Of a DNA stretch of 42,085 bases, positions 1 through 8,879 are shown piece after piece. The DNA is taken from contig NZ_QHKO01000016.1 of the NCBI RefSeq assembly GCF_003260125.1, forward strand, positions 1-42,085. The letters are read 5' to 3'. The position numbers and the translations under genes are program-made. Source of the DNA: Lujinxingia litoralis (GTDB lineage: Bacteria; Myxococcota_A; Bradymonadia; Bradymonadales; Bradymonadaceae). Each line of letters starts with the position of its first letter. Position 1 is the stretch's first letter. The notes under the pieces were generated by a model. That model was given only the letters and a program-made list of their open reading frames with translations. It was not told where the DNA came from and ran no database searches.

Positions 1-317
1 CGCAGCATTTTGGCCTCGCGTAGCACCCGATAAAAGGTCGATTCGGAGGCCAGATACACACCGCGGTCCGCCAGCAGGGGCACGATTTGGTGAGGCGATT
101 TATCGCGAAACTCCGGGCTGTTCGCGGCCTTGAGAACCTGCGCGCGCTCGACCGCACTCAACTTATTGGCCGGGGAGGTGCGCGGGCCCTGACGTCGGTC
201 AGAGCCCCCACCCCGGGCGCGCCAGCGCTCAAGGGTGCGCTTGTTCAACCCCAGTACTTTGCAGATGGACGAGAGTCTGGCGCCGTCGCGCTGCGCCTCC
301 TCCGCCCAGCTCAGCAC
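1..317 (-). CDS. IS3-like transposase orfB, partial
   Basis: This is the N-terminal 105 codons of the second transposase frame, cut by the window edge. My translation from a GTG at 317 gives a helix-turn-helix (ICKVLGLNKRTLERWRAR), then a segment containing NSPEFRDKSP, HQIVPLLADRG and LASESTFYRVLRE. These are typical of the region before the rve/DDE integrase core of IS3-like OrfB proteins; the DDE residues would lie outside the window. The frame starts 2 nt after the orfA stop and is in the -1 frame relative to orfA. Translation may therefore use the GTG start or a -1 frameshift at the AAAG string near the end of orfA, as in other IS3 elements. Confidence 0.75.
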   Translation of the reverse strand, partial: MLSWAEEAQRDGARLSSICKVLGLNKRTLERWRARGGGSDRRQGPRTSPANKLSAVERAQVLKAANSPEFRDKSPHQIVPLLADRGVYLASESTFYRVLREAKML

Positions 318-319
318 CG

Positions 320-826
320 TTAACCTTTCGTCTTCGTCGTGTCGTCGTCCTCGTCCTCCGAGAAATACGCCTTGAGCTTTCCCTGCAAAACCAGCAACGC
401 CGCCGCCTCCGCCAGGGCCTTCTCCTTACGGGCGAGCTCTTTTTTGACCCGTTTGAGTTCTTTGTTTTCAGGCTCCGCGGCCTTTTGTTTCTGCGGCGAA
501 AGCCCTTTTTCGGCAGCCTCCAAAACCTCCTGCCGAAGGCGCACCAAATCAGCCTCATGAAGCCCTTCCCGGCGCAGAAACGCGCCGAGCTCCTCCTCCG
601 AGAGGCCGGCGGCTTCCATCACAATACGAATCTTCTCTTTGGGTGGTTTGCTGCGCCTTCTCCCGGACTTTCCGCTCACACTACCTCCGTTTACCGCTTC
701 TCTGCGCCACCGGCCCAGCGTCGCTCGTGCCACACCCGTCTCTTCCATCAACTCGGCGACAGAGCTGCGCTCCGGCCCGAACATCTTCTGCACCACACGT
801 TCTCTAAATCCCGCTGAATACGCCAT
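320..826 (-). CDS. IS3-like transposase orfA (HTH, DNA binding)
   Basis: This 168-residue basic protein has an N-terminal helix-turn-helix (about residues 20-45, SVAELMEETGVARATLGRWR), followed by a Lys/Arg/Glu-rich segment predicted to be a coiled coil (about 85-150). That order matches OrfA of IS3-family elements, which binds the terminal repeats and is fused to OrfB by frameshifting. It is longer than the usual roughly 100 residues, mainly through the extended helical region. The tail is acidic (EDEDDD). The ATG at 826 has a GAGG-type ribosome site a few bases upstream. Family assignment rests on motif pattern and the neighbouring orfB. Confidence 0.75.
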   Translation of the reverse strand: MAYSAGFRERVVQKMFGPERSSVAELMEETGVARATLGRWRREAVNGGSVSGKSGRRRSKPPKEKIRIVMEAAGLSEEELGAFLRREGLHEADLVRLRQEVLEAAEKGLSPQKQKAAEPENKELKRVKKELARKEKALAEAAALLVLQGKLKAYFSEDEDDDTTKTKG

Positions 827-895
827 GATAACCTCACGTTGCCGCCCCCGAATGGTTTGGAAAGTTCATGCGGCAACTACGCTGACACAGGGGGG

Positions 896-1051
896 CTCGC
901 TCTCGTACTCGGGCTCGATCTCGGGCTCGATCTCGTACTCGGGCTCGGGCTCGGGCTCGATCTCGAACGCGGGCTCGATCTCGAACGCGGGCTCGGGCTC
1001 GGGCTCGGGCTCGATCTCGTACTCGAACGCGATCTCGAACTCGTACTCGAA
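896..1051. repeat. 26-unit degenerate hexanucleotide repeat CTCGNN
   Basis: The segment is exactly 26 in-register hexamers (156 bp) of CTCGNN, where NN is almost always GG, AT, TA or AA; the first unit has CT. Three units begin CGCG instead of CTCG. The phase is never lost. On the minus strand one frame reads as Glu alternating with Pro, Tyr, Ile or Phe, but no start and ribosome site supports a gene there. The repeat lies between the insertion sequence and the 3' end of the LamG gene. Confidence 0.9.
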
Positions 1052-1061
1052 AGGCGTGAGC

Positions 1062-1105
1062 CGCCGGGGGTGCACTCAAATCGACCCCCACCGCAAACCC
1101 CGGCG
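1062..1105 (-). terminator. Possible terminator of the LamG gene
   Basis: An 8-bp perfect GC stem (CGCCGGGG with CCCCGGCG) lies about 70 nt beyond the stop codon of the giant LamG gene. There is no T-run after it on the minus strand, so it may only be a stabilising or rho-dependent 3' structure. Confidence 0.25.
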
Positions 1106-1171
1106 TCCCACAACCACACAACCACCTGACCACAAAGCGGACGCCCCCCAACGCCCGCTCCCCATTTTATT

Positions 1172-4100
1172 TTATACCAGCCCCTCCACCTCCCGAGGCG
1201 CCCCGGCGGTGCGGGCCTGGCTATGCAACGACTGCCGCCCCTCCAGGCCGCCTTGAGGCGTCGGCGGCAGAGGCAGCGCACCGCTGGCATAACCATTGAG
1301 GCAGTAGTCAACCACCCGACGCATCAGCGTATCGAGCTGGCGGGCGGCCGCTTTGTTGGGGATTTTTCCATCGGCATCGGGGCGAGCCTGGTCGAGGAAG
1401 GAGCGCCACCAGGGAACGATGCCTTCGAGCACCGAGGTCGGGTAGCTGCCATCGACACGCGGCGGGTTGATGACCGCGCCCACCGCCTGACCGACCTCAA
1501 TGGGGGTGGGGGCATCGTTCTGGCCGAGCTGCTCCTGGATCAGCATCAGCAGGTCTTCGTTGCCCTCCACGTTATGGGGCAGCCGGGCGGTGTCGACCGC
1601 CGAGGTGACGGGGCGAGAGGCGGTCTTGGGCGGCTCACGGTGGACGTAGGTGACGCGGTGGAGCACGCGCCAGACGGGGTTATCGAGATTGATCTCGCGC
1701 ATCGCCCGGGCGGTGGGGTCGTTGGAGAGCTGCAGCCACTCGCTGTCGACAATCGACTGGAAATCGGTGGCGTTTTTGCGCTCCGGGGGCAGGTAGTAGG
1801 ACATGAAGCGGTACATATGCACTTTGCCCGGCGCAGTGCCCTCGCGGTAGGCGCCGGGGGCGCTGCCGTATTCGGGCGTGCCGCTCGGGTCCCAGGCGCG
1901 CAGGTAGCCCTCGCCATCAACCGAGACGTTGAGACTCATGCCCTGCGAACGGGTGTGGTCTCGCTCCATCGAAACCTCAACATGGCCACCGGCCATCAAG
2001 TCAAACCCACCTTTGACCACCGGGGCCTGAAAAGACACCGCGACGCCTCCGCCACCCCCGATCTGATTAAACCCGCTGTATACCTTCGAGGAGCTTGCAG
2101 CGTAGGACATCGACTCAGCGTGAAGTCCCCCGTCGGCCGACCAGACATAGCGGTTGACGATACCCTGGGCAGGCATGGCAATGGAGCGCTCTTCGGCGGG
2201 CTCAACGTCGAAGTTTACCGGCATGCGGGCGGCCACATCGCTGAGATCGGTGCGGGAGGTGCGCCCACGTGTCGTGATGTCGATCTCCAGCATCTTCGCA
2301 CGGGCCTGCTGAGCACGCTCCTCAATGCGACTGGCGAGCGCGTAGGCCTGCACCGGTTTGAAGTAGCTGGCGCGCCCGGGCGGGTCGCCGCCACGACGGG
2401 GGTCGTCCACAAGACCGATGCGCCCATCAAGCGAGCCGGCGTGCGTGTAGCCATCGCGGATCGGGAAGATCAGGATGTTCTGATCCGGCGGAATCGCCGG
2501 GTTGGGAAGCACGATCGTACCCACAGCCGCCCCGGTGGGTCGGTAGGTCATCGCGTACATATCGGCGGTGAGCGACTCCACCAGCGCGTAGCCCACGTTG
2601 CTGACCTCAAATCTGCGGCCCACCTCGGGGTTGAGGTAGTTCTCGGGGTTTGGCTCAAAGGGCTCCCAGTCGCCGGTGACGCCCTGCGTATCCTCCGTGG
2701 TGCGATTCCACTGTGCAGCAAGCCCCTCACCCTCCTCGCGTCCGGACTTCCAGTTCACGGTTCCCTGGAAGAGCACAGACGTCTCCGCAGAGATGGCTTT
2801 ATCTATGATAAACCCTTTGAGCGTTTGCAGCTCATAGGACCAGTAGGGGCCCAACTGCGCGCTCACATCCAGAAAGACCGAGCGCGTGGTGGACGACTTA
2901 AAGGAGATCGACTCCGACTCCGCCCGCGAGAGCGTCACTTTGGTGGTGTCCAGATACTTCATGAAGGGACCACCGCCCGGCGAGAGGTAGTAGGGGCGGG
3001 TGAGGTTCTCGGAGGGCACCGGCGGGGCGCCCTCGATGTAGCCGATCAGCGTGGGCTCGGTCTGCACCTGGCCGATGTAGGTCAGCTGCAGCTCGCCAAG
3101 GTAGAGGGGCTCCAGCGGGGAGCTGTTGGCGTCGAGCATCACCGAGCGGTGAAGCGCCGAGCGCGGTCCGGTCTCGGTCTGCTCGCTCATCGCGTAGGCA
3201 CCCACGCCGAAGCGTCCGGTGGCCGAGCGATGGTAGAAGGTCACCGTTTCGCCGTAGACGTTGCGAATCGCGCCGCCCTCGTTGGAGATGGGCACCGGCT
3301 GCTCCGAGAAGCGCGCGGCCCCGGGGATGGGGTCGGCGTTGTTGCCACCGCCGGTGATATCCAGGCCCTCGCGCTGCGCAAAATCCCAGCCCGCCAGAAG
3401 CCCCACTTCATCGCCGACCAGCGGTGAGAAGCGCCGCGAAGCAAGCTCGGTGGGGGTCATCACCCGACTCCAGAGGGAGAGGCGGCCAAACGCGCCCCTA
3501 AAGCCCTGCTCGGACTGATCCACCGGGCGTCCCAGCGCGAACTGCGCCGTCTCGGTGTTCGCCGGCGAGGCGTCGGGTTTGAGCAGCAGGCCGACGTTGG
3601 CACCGTTGATCACAAACTTCACCTCGCTGGTCGCCCGCATCGCCGCCCAGGGTGCGGAGGTGTTCAGCGTGAAATCGCTGCCGCTGATGATGTCCGCGGC
3701 CACGCGCCCCTCCTGCTCGTGGAAGTTCCACTCGGCGGTGAGCGTACGGGGTCGCGTCGGCATGTTGTCGCGGGGGTACTGCTCGGAAAAGATCTGGCGG
3801 GTGTCCTCCCAGGCGCTCCAGAAGCGCATCCGCCCGACCGTCCCCCGGAAGAAGTTCTGCCCGGCGGTGAAGTCGCGCTCGGTGGGCGGTACATACGCCC
3901 GTCCCAGGGTCACCGAGCTGGTGGAGCCCTGCACCGGCACGGTGGTCACGTCGCTGAGCGTTTTGGTATCGCGCCCGACCTGAATCGGCGCGCTGCCGCC
4001 GTTGACGCCGTCGACATAGAGCTCCAGCTCGGCCACCCCCTTGAGGTCATCGTCCTGGGAGGCGTCGACGCTGCGGTAGCGTGCCGCCACGTGGTGGGTC

Positions 4101-7100
4101 TTGCCATCGAGCATGTTGACGCCCGAGCTGGTGATGCTGACCTTGTGGCGCTCGCCACTCATGGTCTGAGTGACGACCACGGTGAAGACGAGGTTGCCCT
4201 CGGTGTCGACCTCCAGTTTGTAGGACTGATCCTCCGGGCTGAGATCGGAGGCCCACTGCGAGAGGATCGTCGCTTTGGCCGAGATCGGCTCGGGCATCAC
4301 CACCCAGGTATCGAGCGCAAAGGCCAGCCCGGGCTCAAACTCCACGTCGGTGCATTCGGCCCAGTCATAGCGTTCCAGGGCAAAGCGATCCGGCGGGTTA
4401 AGCTCCAGCGCCCCGCCCTTCTGCAAGGTGAGCGCGATATGGTTCCAGCGCCCGCTGATGACCACCCCGGCGGCCTCCTGCGCCGGCAGGCCGGCCACGC
4501 TGGCGATCAGCGAGAGCTTGGCGTTATCGGGGACCATATCCACCGCCTGGTCCGACGATTCGGTCAGCTCACAGTCCCAAAACTCGCCGGTTTTCCGAGC
4601 GATATTGCGCACATACTCAATACCATCACGGGTCTCCAGGGCCGCCAGGGGCCAGGCGCCGAGAAGTGCGTCCTCAGTCCCGGTGAGGCTTCGGAACCAC
4701 TCGGCACGAATCTCACTGATGCTGCGCGCACGACCCCAGTAGCGCACATCAAAAAGCTCGCCGAAGACGCTGGCGCCCTGGTCGTCGTTGCGTCCCAGGA
4801 TCATGTAGGAGCCCGCCGTGTCCATAAACTCCAGCTCGGGGGACTCGACCATCAGGATGCCGTCGACAACCACGGTCAGCTGCCACGTCCCGGAGGTGGG
4901 GTTACGTCGACCCACCACCGCGACATGGTTCCAGGAGCTGGCTCCGTCGCTGCCCATCGGCAGCGGGTTGGGGGTGCGCACGTCGGGGTTGAGCTCAAAG
5001 TCGGAGTTCTGCGAGCGCACCACAAGATGGCGCCCGCTATCGAGACCGATGGCCAGGAGCTCTCCGACGCCCGGGTGCTGAATCTGAACCACACCGCCCA
5101 GGGGCGGGTGGCTGCCGCTGCCGGCCGGCGCGGGCCGGTCATCGGGCTTGACCCAGAACTCCCAGGTGAAGTCGCTGGTGGGCGTAAAGTCGGCGTTCTC
5201 GCTGGTGCCCGACATAAAGAAGGAGGAGTCCTGGGTGTCGGGCTGCTTGTCGTACGACGCGAAGCTGAGCACGTCAGCCCCGGCGAGGTTCACGCGGTAG
5301 TCGGCCTCGGGGGCACCGGCCGGGAGGTCCTTTTCCTGATGGAAGGTCACCAGCCGCCGCATGGCGCTGCCTTCGGGCCTGATCCATCCCTCCAGGGTCC
5401 AGGCGTGCTGCGGGGCGAGCGCGAGGGCGCGGGGAAGCGGGTCCTGTCCGGTGTGGACCGGGACGCTCATGCTCTCGGTCGACTCGAAGGCCAGCGCGAT
5501 GTTGGGCGTCTTGCGCAGCCAGCGTCCGCCGTGGGCCGGGTCGGAGGCCTCGACCAGCCCGAGCATCCCGCGGGTGGTGTGGCGTTTGAGCGCCGCCGCC
5601 GTGTTTTTCACAAAGGCCGGCGCGCCATCGTCCGGGGTGGGGCCATCGGCATAAAACCCGATCATCTCGGTCAGCGCGAAATCCCCCTCATAGATATGCC
5701 CCTGGGTCACAGCGGAGTGCTCCCCGCTTTGCAGGGTAACGCTGGAGGCGTTGAGCTCGGGCATCAGCAGGTCGAAGAGGGTCGCGCAGCCCCGCAGGTC
5801 GAGGCGCGGGCGCGGCGCCGAGGTCGGTCGCACCCGACCGCCGGCGCCCTGGCTGTTGATCGCGAGCTTGAGCGCAGCGAAGTCTGCGTTTTGCCCCAGC
5901 GCCTCCACAAAGGCGTGCACCTCGGCGGGCAGCCCCTCCACCAACGTCGTGTTCTCACCCAGGGTAAAGCTCACATTGAGGAGCTCAGATCCGGCCGAGG
6001 CACGCGCCACGGCAATGGTCATCTCCGAGAGGTCGCCGGCATCGGGTTTGGGGATAAAGAGCACGCTGGCCGGCAGCGCGTTGGTGTCGGTCTCCAGCGC
6101 AAAGAGCAGGGTCGTGCCCGGGCCCGGCACATAGTCGTAGACGCCGCTGTCGGCCGCCCCGGAGAAGATGTCCTGATAGGCGCCGGCGTGCTGGGGCAGA
6201 TCAGGCCAGACCAGGGTGATCGGTGTGGACTCACTGCCAAGGTGCAGGGTGGCGCGGCGGCGCTGCAGGGAGTCGCCCTGCTCTTCAAAGGTCACGCTGC
6301 CGAGCGCGAGCTCCGAGCGCGTCGTCACAAAACTCGCCACCGGATTCAGGCGAGGGTCGTTGACCTCTCCGCCCCACCCCAGGCCGTTGAGGCGCAAAAG
6401 GGGCAGGCGCACCAGGGGCTGATCGCCGTTGTAGTCATAAAAAACCCGCGCCCCGGAGAGCGCTGCCGGGTCGGCGGCATCATCGGTGGCGCGACCGTTC
6501 ACCGTGGCGTGAAAGGCGCTGACCTCCCTCGGAACCCCCTGCCAGCGCTCGTTCGACCAGCCCAGCTCCACCGGATAGGTGATGCGAAGATCGCAGAGGT
6601 CGGGGTGGCCGGCCACATCCTCCACGCTGATCTGCGCGCCCTCCATCAAGGGGCCGCTGATGCGCGAAATCATGTAGACCGCGCCCGCGGGCTGCTCGGT
6701 GGAGGTGGGATGATCCCAGTCCAGCGCGATGAGGGTGCGGCTGGTGCGCGTATCAAACTGCGCCACCATCGCCTGGGGCAGATCGGGATTGAGCGCCCCC
6801 CAGGTATCGAGCACCTGCTCCGGGTCGGGGTTGGGTCCGGCGTGGTAGAGGTGCAAAAGCCCATCCTCGCCCACCCAGAGCAGCGGATCGCGCTGGGCCT
6901 TAACCTGACCGAGCGCGACCTTGCTGACCATCAGCCCGTCGACCACGCTCACCGTGGCGGGGAGCTGCTCGGGGGTGGGAAACGCCGGCGAGTCGTGATC
7001 GGGGGTGAAGGTGTGGGAGGCGGCGTCGAAGGTGCCGTCGATCAGGACCACGGCCTGATCTTCGGCCGGGAGCGCGGCGATGCGCCCCTCGATGGTGAGC

Positions 7101-8086
7101 CCGAAGTCATAGACGACCATGCAGGGCTCCAGGCCCGGGGCGCCGGCGCTAAAGGCCAGCATCAGACGCCCGGCACGCTGCACTTCCACCGGAGTGCCTT
7201 CGTTGCCGACCACCGGCTCCTGCTCCGCCCAGAAGGCCAGCGTGGGGGCGAGCTCTTCGGGGGTAAGCGCCACCTCGCTGCCCGCCAGGGTGGGTTGCAG
7301 CAAAGGCAACACAAAGGGCTTCTGCCCCAGGTCCACATCAAGCCCGTCGCTCTCCTCAAAGAAGAAGAGCTGCACGCCCTGCGTGCTGGCCACGGCCACA
7401 TACCAGCTAAAGAGCTCATTATTCTCGGTGGGCACCCGCGCCACAGCGAAGTGGCCATGCTCGGCTCCCTGCACCCCGATAAGCTCCAGAGTCGGGGTCA
7501 AAAATGGCGAGCCGGCCGGGTCGAGCGCCCCGCGGGTGTCGGTGTCGCCGGCGGGCACATCGCGCACGCCGCTGCGCTGAAAACGCACCTCCCAGGCCGG
7601 GCTGAGCGCATAGCGGCTCTCCTCTTTATGGTCGACGCCCTCCACTTTGGTGGTCGAGAGCATGAGCTGATCCACATAGAGGGTGCCCGAGGTGGAGGGG
7701 CGAAAGATCAGCATGTAGCGGTCGATCACCACGACCTGAAATGTGGCGTCGGCCGGGCTGGCCTCCACGCTCTCCGCCTCCAGGGTAAGCAGATCCATGC
7801 CCGCCAGACGCAGCTCCCGACGCGCGGCGTTGGGCAAGCGCTGCCCGTGAATCACCTCGCGGGCGCTCTGCGAGAACCCGTAGCGATACCAGCCGTTCCA
7901 CTGCGGTGGCTCGTCGTTCTCAGCCGCCTCTCCCGGGTCGAGCACCTGAAAGTAGATCGTGTCGCAGATGGTGTCTTTCTCGCGGGCAAAGGCCACGAGC
8001 TTGTTCTGAAGGTTCACAATGACCGGCTCGGTCAGAGTAACGCCCCAGGCGTTTGAAGAAGGTCCTACTCCAGGTGTCTCAATCAT
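1172..8086 (-). CDS. Giant LamG/jelly-roll protein, 2304 aa
   Basis: This very large beta-rich protein has no recognisable signal peptide or membrane segment. LamG-like (concanavalin A-type) domains are visible at about residues 890-1115 (HAWTLEGWIRP, FTWEFWVKP, ELFDVRYWGRAR) and 1255-1425 (LDTWVVMP, GRMRFWSAW), with a partial third ending near 1540 (GRLSLWSRVM). The N-terminal 880 residues are unassigned. So is the C-terminal 740, which contains a glycine-rich stretch near 2005 (IGGGGGVAV) and ends in a helical tail. I chose the ATG at 8086 because GAGG lies just upstream; in-frame ATGs at 8116 and 8098 are alternatives. The gene follows the cytolysin-like gene at 8223-8879 after 136 nt and is probably co-transcribed. 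LamG domains commonly bind glycans or proteins; the actual role is unknown. Confidence 0.85.
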   Translation of the reverse strand: MIETPGVGPSSNAWGVTLTEPVIVNLQNKLVAFAREKDTICDTIYFQVLDPGEAAENDEPPQWNGWYRYGFSQSAREVIHGQRLPNAARRELRLAGMDLLTLEAESVEASPADATFQVVVIDRYMLIFRPSTSGTLYVDQLMLSTTKVEGVDHKEESRYALSPAWEVRFQRSGVRDVPAGDTDTRGALDPAGSPFLTPTLELIGVQGAEHGHFAVARVPTENNELFSWYVAVASTQGVQLFFFEESDGLDVDLGQKPFVLPLLQPTLAGSEVALTPEELAPTLAFWAEQEPVVGNEGTPVEVQRAGRLMLAFSAGAPGLEPCMVVYDFGLTIEGRIAALPAEDQAVVLIDGTFDAASHTFTPDHDSPAFPTPEQLPATVSVVDGLMVSKVALGQVKAQRDPLLWVGEDGLLHLYHAGPNPDPEQVLDTWGALNPDLPQAMVAQFDTRTSRTLIALDWDHPTSTEQPAGAVYMISRISGPLMEGAQISVEDVAGHPDLCDLRITYPVELGWSNERWQGVPREVSAFHATVNGRATDDAADPAALSGARVFYDYNGDQPLVRLPLLRLNGLGWGGEVNDPRLNPVASFVTTRSELALGSVTFEEQGDSLQRRRATLHLGSESTPITLVWPDLPQHAGAYQDIFSGAADSGVYDYVPGPGTTLLFALETDTNALPASVLFIPKPDAGDLSEMTIAVARASAGSELLNVSFTLGENTTLVEGLPAEVHAFVEALGQNADFAALKLAINSQGAGGRVRPTSAPRPRLDLRGCATLFDLLMPELNASSVTLQSGEHSAVTQGHIYEGDFALTEMIGFYADGPTPDDGAPAFVKNTAAALKRHTTRGMLGLVEASDPAHGGRWLRKTPNIALAFESTESMSVPVHTGQDPLPRALALAPQHAWTLEGWIRPEGSAMRRLVTFHQEKDLPAGAPEADYRVNLAGADVLSFASYDKQPDTQDSSFFMSGTSENADFTPTSDFTWEFWVKPDDRPAPAGSGSHPPLGGVVQIQHPGVGELLAIGLDSGRHLVVRSQNSDFELNPDVRTPNPLPMGSDGASSWNHVAVVGRRNPTSGTWQLTVVVDGILMVESPELEFMDTAGSYMILGRNDDQGASVFGELFDVRYWGRARSISEIRAEWFRSLTGTEDALLGAWPLAALETRDGIEYVRNIARKTGEFWDCELTESSDQAVDMVPDNAKLSLIASVAGLPAQEAAGVVISGRWNHIALTLQKGGALELNPPDRFALERYDWAECTDVEFEPGLAFALDTWVVMPEPISAKATILSQWASDLSPEDQSYKLEVDTEGNLVFTVVVTQTMSGERHKVSITSSGVNMLDGKTHHVAARYRSVDASQDDDLKGVAELELYVDGVNGGSAPIQVGRDTKTLSDVTTVPVQGSTSSVTLGRAYVPPTERDFTAGQNFFRGTVGRMRFWSAWEDTRQIFSEQYPRDNMPTRPRTLTAEWNFHEQEGRVAADIISGSDFTLNTSAPWAAMRATSEVKFVINGANVGLLLKPDASPANTETAQFALGRPVDQSEQGFRGAFGRLSLWSRVMTPTELASRRFSPLVGDEVGLLAGWDFAQREGLDITGGGNNADPIPGAARFSEQPVPISNEGGAIRNVYGETVTFYHRSATGRFGVGAYAMSEQTETGPRSALHRSVMLDANSSPLEPLYLGELQLTYIGQVQTEPTLIGYIEGAPPVPSENLTRPYYLSPGGGPFMKYLDTTKVTLSRAESESISFKSSTTRSVFLDVSAQLGPYWSYELQTLKGFIIDKAISAETSVLFQGTVNWKSGREEGEGLAAQWNRTTEDTQGVTGDWEPFEPNPENYLNPEVGRRFEVSNVGYALVESLTADMYAMTYRPTGAAVGTIVLPNPAIPPDQNILIFPIRDGYTHAGSLDGRIGLVDDPRRGGDPPGRASYFKPVQAYALASRIEERAQQARAKMLEIDITTRGRTSRTDLSDVAARMPVNFDVEPAEERSIAMPAQGIVNRYVWSADGGLHAESMSYAASSSKVYSGFNQIGGGGGVAVSFQAPVVKGGFDLMAGGHVEVSMERDHTRSQGMSLNVSVDGEGYLRAWDPSGTPEYGSAPGAYREGTAPGKVHMYRFMSYYLPPERKNATDFQSIVDSEWLQLSNDPTARAMREINLDNPVWRVLHRVTYVHREPPKTASRPVTSAVDTARLPHNVEGNEDLLMLIQEQLGQNDAPTPIEVGQAVGAVINPPRVDGSYPTSVLEGIVPWWRSFLDQARPDADGKIPNKAAARQLDTLMRRVVDYCLNGYASGALPLPPTPQGGLEGRQSLHSQARTAGAPREVEGLV

Positions 8087-8169
8087 GGCAGTCCTCATCG
8101 GGTCAGCGCGTGTCACGCGGGTCGTGGGAGAGAGGCAGCAGCGGGCGCAACGCGCCGGCCGTTGCTTCC

Positions 8170-8205
8170 GCGCCGGACCGCTCCCTCTGAGAGCAGGCCC
8201 GGCGC
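8170..8205 (-). terminator. Strong intercistronic hairpin, possible attenuator
   Basis: A perfect 7-bp outer stem (GCGCCGG/CCGGCGC) encloses a second stem (GCTC/GAGC). It lies 18 nt after the stop of the cytolysin-like gene and before the giant LamG gene. No T-run follows, so partial termination or protection of the upstream message is more likely than full termination. A weaker GCAACG/CGTTGC stem lies just downstream (8145-8166). Confidence 0.45.
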
Positions 8206-8222
8206 GAGGTCGTCAGGCACCA

Positions 8223-8879
8223 TCAGGCCTTGTTCACGACCACGGTCGGGCGCATGTAGGTGTAGGCTCCAGCGCAGTCATAGCCCGCGTCGGTGTCACG
8301 CGCCGACACCCGATACTTCGCGGCGTTCTGCCCCTTAATTCCCACCGTGAAGCTATGAATCGCCTTCCCGTTAAGGTGGTAGTCCATCGTCACCGTGGTC
8401 TGGGGATCGATCTGGTAGGTGACTTCGCCCCGGCACCCGATCACCGAGGCCGTCGAGCTCTTGGCCTGGAAGATATATTCGGTCTGGCCGGTGGGCAGAT
8501 CCTGAACCTTGATGTCGATCACGCCGTCTTCGACGTCATCCCCGGCAAAGATCAGGGTCTTGCCGGAGTTGTTCTCCATGGTGACATCGACGTGGTTGTA
8601 GCCCGGCCCCAGCTCGTCGTAGGCGGTCTTGTCGTGGGCCTGGCGCAGCCGACCCACCAGATCCTGAATCTTAGCCACCGACATGCGCTCGGAGGGCTCG
8701 CGGATCGCCACGGTGAGCAGCTGACTGACCTTGTCGTAGCTGTAGTCCATTGGAACACCATGCACCGTGGCCACGCCCGAAGTGGTGTCGCCTTTGACAA
8801 GCCCGTGGCTCTTGAAGTGCTCGGTCACAAAGCTCATCTGGTTGGGGGTCACGCCATCAAAGATCGCTTTCTCAGACAT
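8223..8879 (-). CDS. Actinoporin/aegerolysin-like protein, paralogue 1
   Basis: This 218-residue cytosolic-looking protein has two parts. Residues 1-95 form a small alpha/beta domain (VTPNQMSFVTEHFKSHG, then VHGVPMDYSYDKVSQLLTV) shared with the paralogue at 9445-10134. Residues 98-218 form a beta-sandwich-like domain whose pattern recalls sea-anemone actinoporins and fungal aegerolysins: VDVTMENNSGKTL, a Gly-Asp-Ile segment, LPTGQTEYIFQA, a GCRGEVTYQI turn, then VTMDYHL. The SGKT and G-x-x-G-x-V-x-Y features match actinoporin consensus by eye only. The ATG at 8879 is chosen for its AGGAG site; an upstream in-frame start gives a poor extension. It lies downstream of a sigma54 promoter match and upstream of the giant LamG gene. 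Members of these families bind membranes or form pores; activity here is inferred. Confidence 0.75.
   Translation of the reverse strand: MSEKAIFDGVTPNQMSFVTEHFKSHGLVKGDTTSGVATVHGVPMDYSYDKVSQLLTVAIREPSERMSVAKIQDLVGRLRQAHDKTAYDELGPGYNHVDVTMENNSGKTLIFAGDDVEDGVIDIKVQDLPTGQTEYIFQAKSSTASVIGCRGEVTYQIDPQTTVTMDYHLNGKAIHSFTVGIKGQNAAKYRVSARDTDAGYDCAGAYTYMRPTVVVNKA

Larger units (their letters stand above)
1..887 (-). mobile_element. IS3-like insertion sequence, one end only
   Basis: Two consecutive transposase frames on the minus strand (orfA then orfB) form an IS3-type arrangement, and the element runs off the left edge of the window. Read on the minus strand, upstream DNA of orfA contains TGTCAGCGTAGTTGCC ending at about 887, which would fit a terminal inverted repeat starting with TG. 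This end is an inference because the other terminus and any target duplication lie outside the window. The element abuts the hexamer repeat that starts at 896. Confidence 0.65.

Noticed and set aside
866..1075. Small Glu/Pro/Tyr/Ile repeat peptide encoded by the hexamer array
   Set aside because: No ribosome site, and every frame through an in-phase hexamer repeat stays open by default.
3719..8056. Very long plus-strand open frame (1445 codons) opposite the giant LamG gene
   Set aside because: It is His/Gly/Arg-rich with no domain and is a product of high GC on the antisense strand; the LamG reading on the minus strand has clear domains.
1172..8086. MACPF (pleurotolysin B-like) domain in the giant protein
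   Set aside because: I looked for the G-T/S-H-Y/F signature and did not see it; only structure prediction could still reveal a divergent version.
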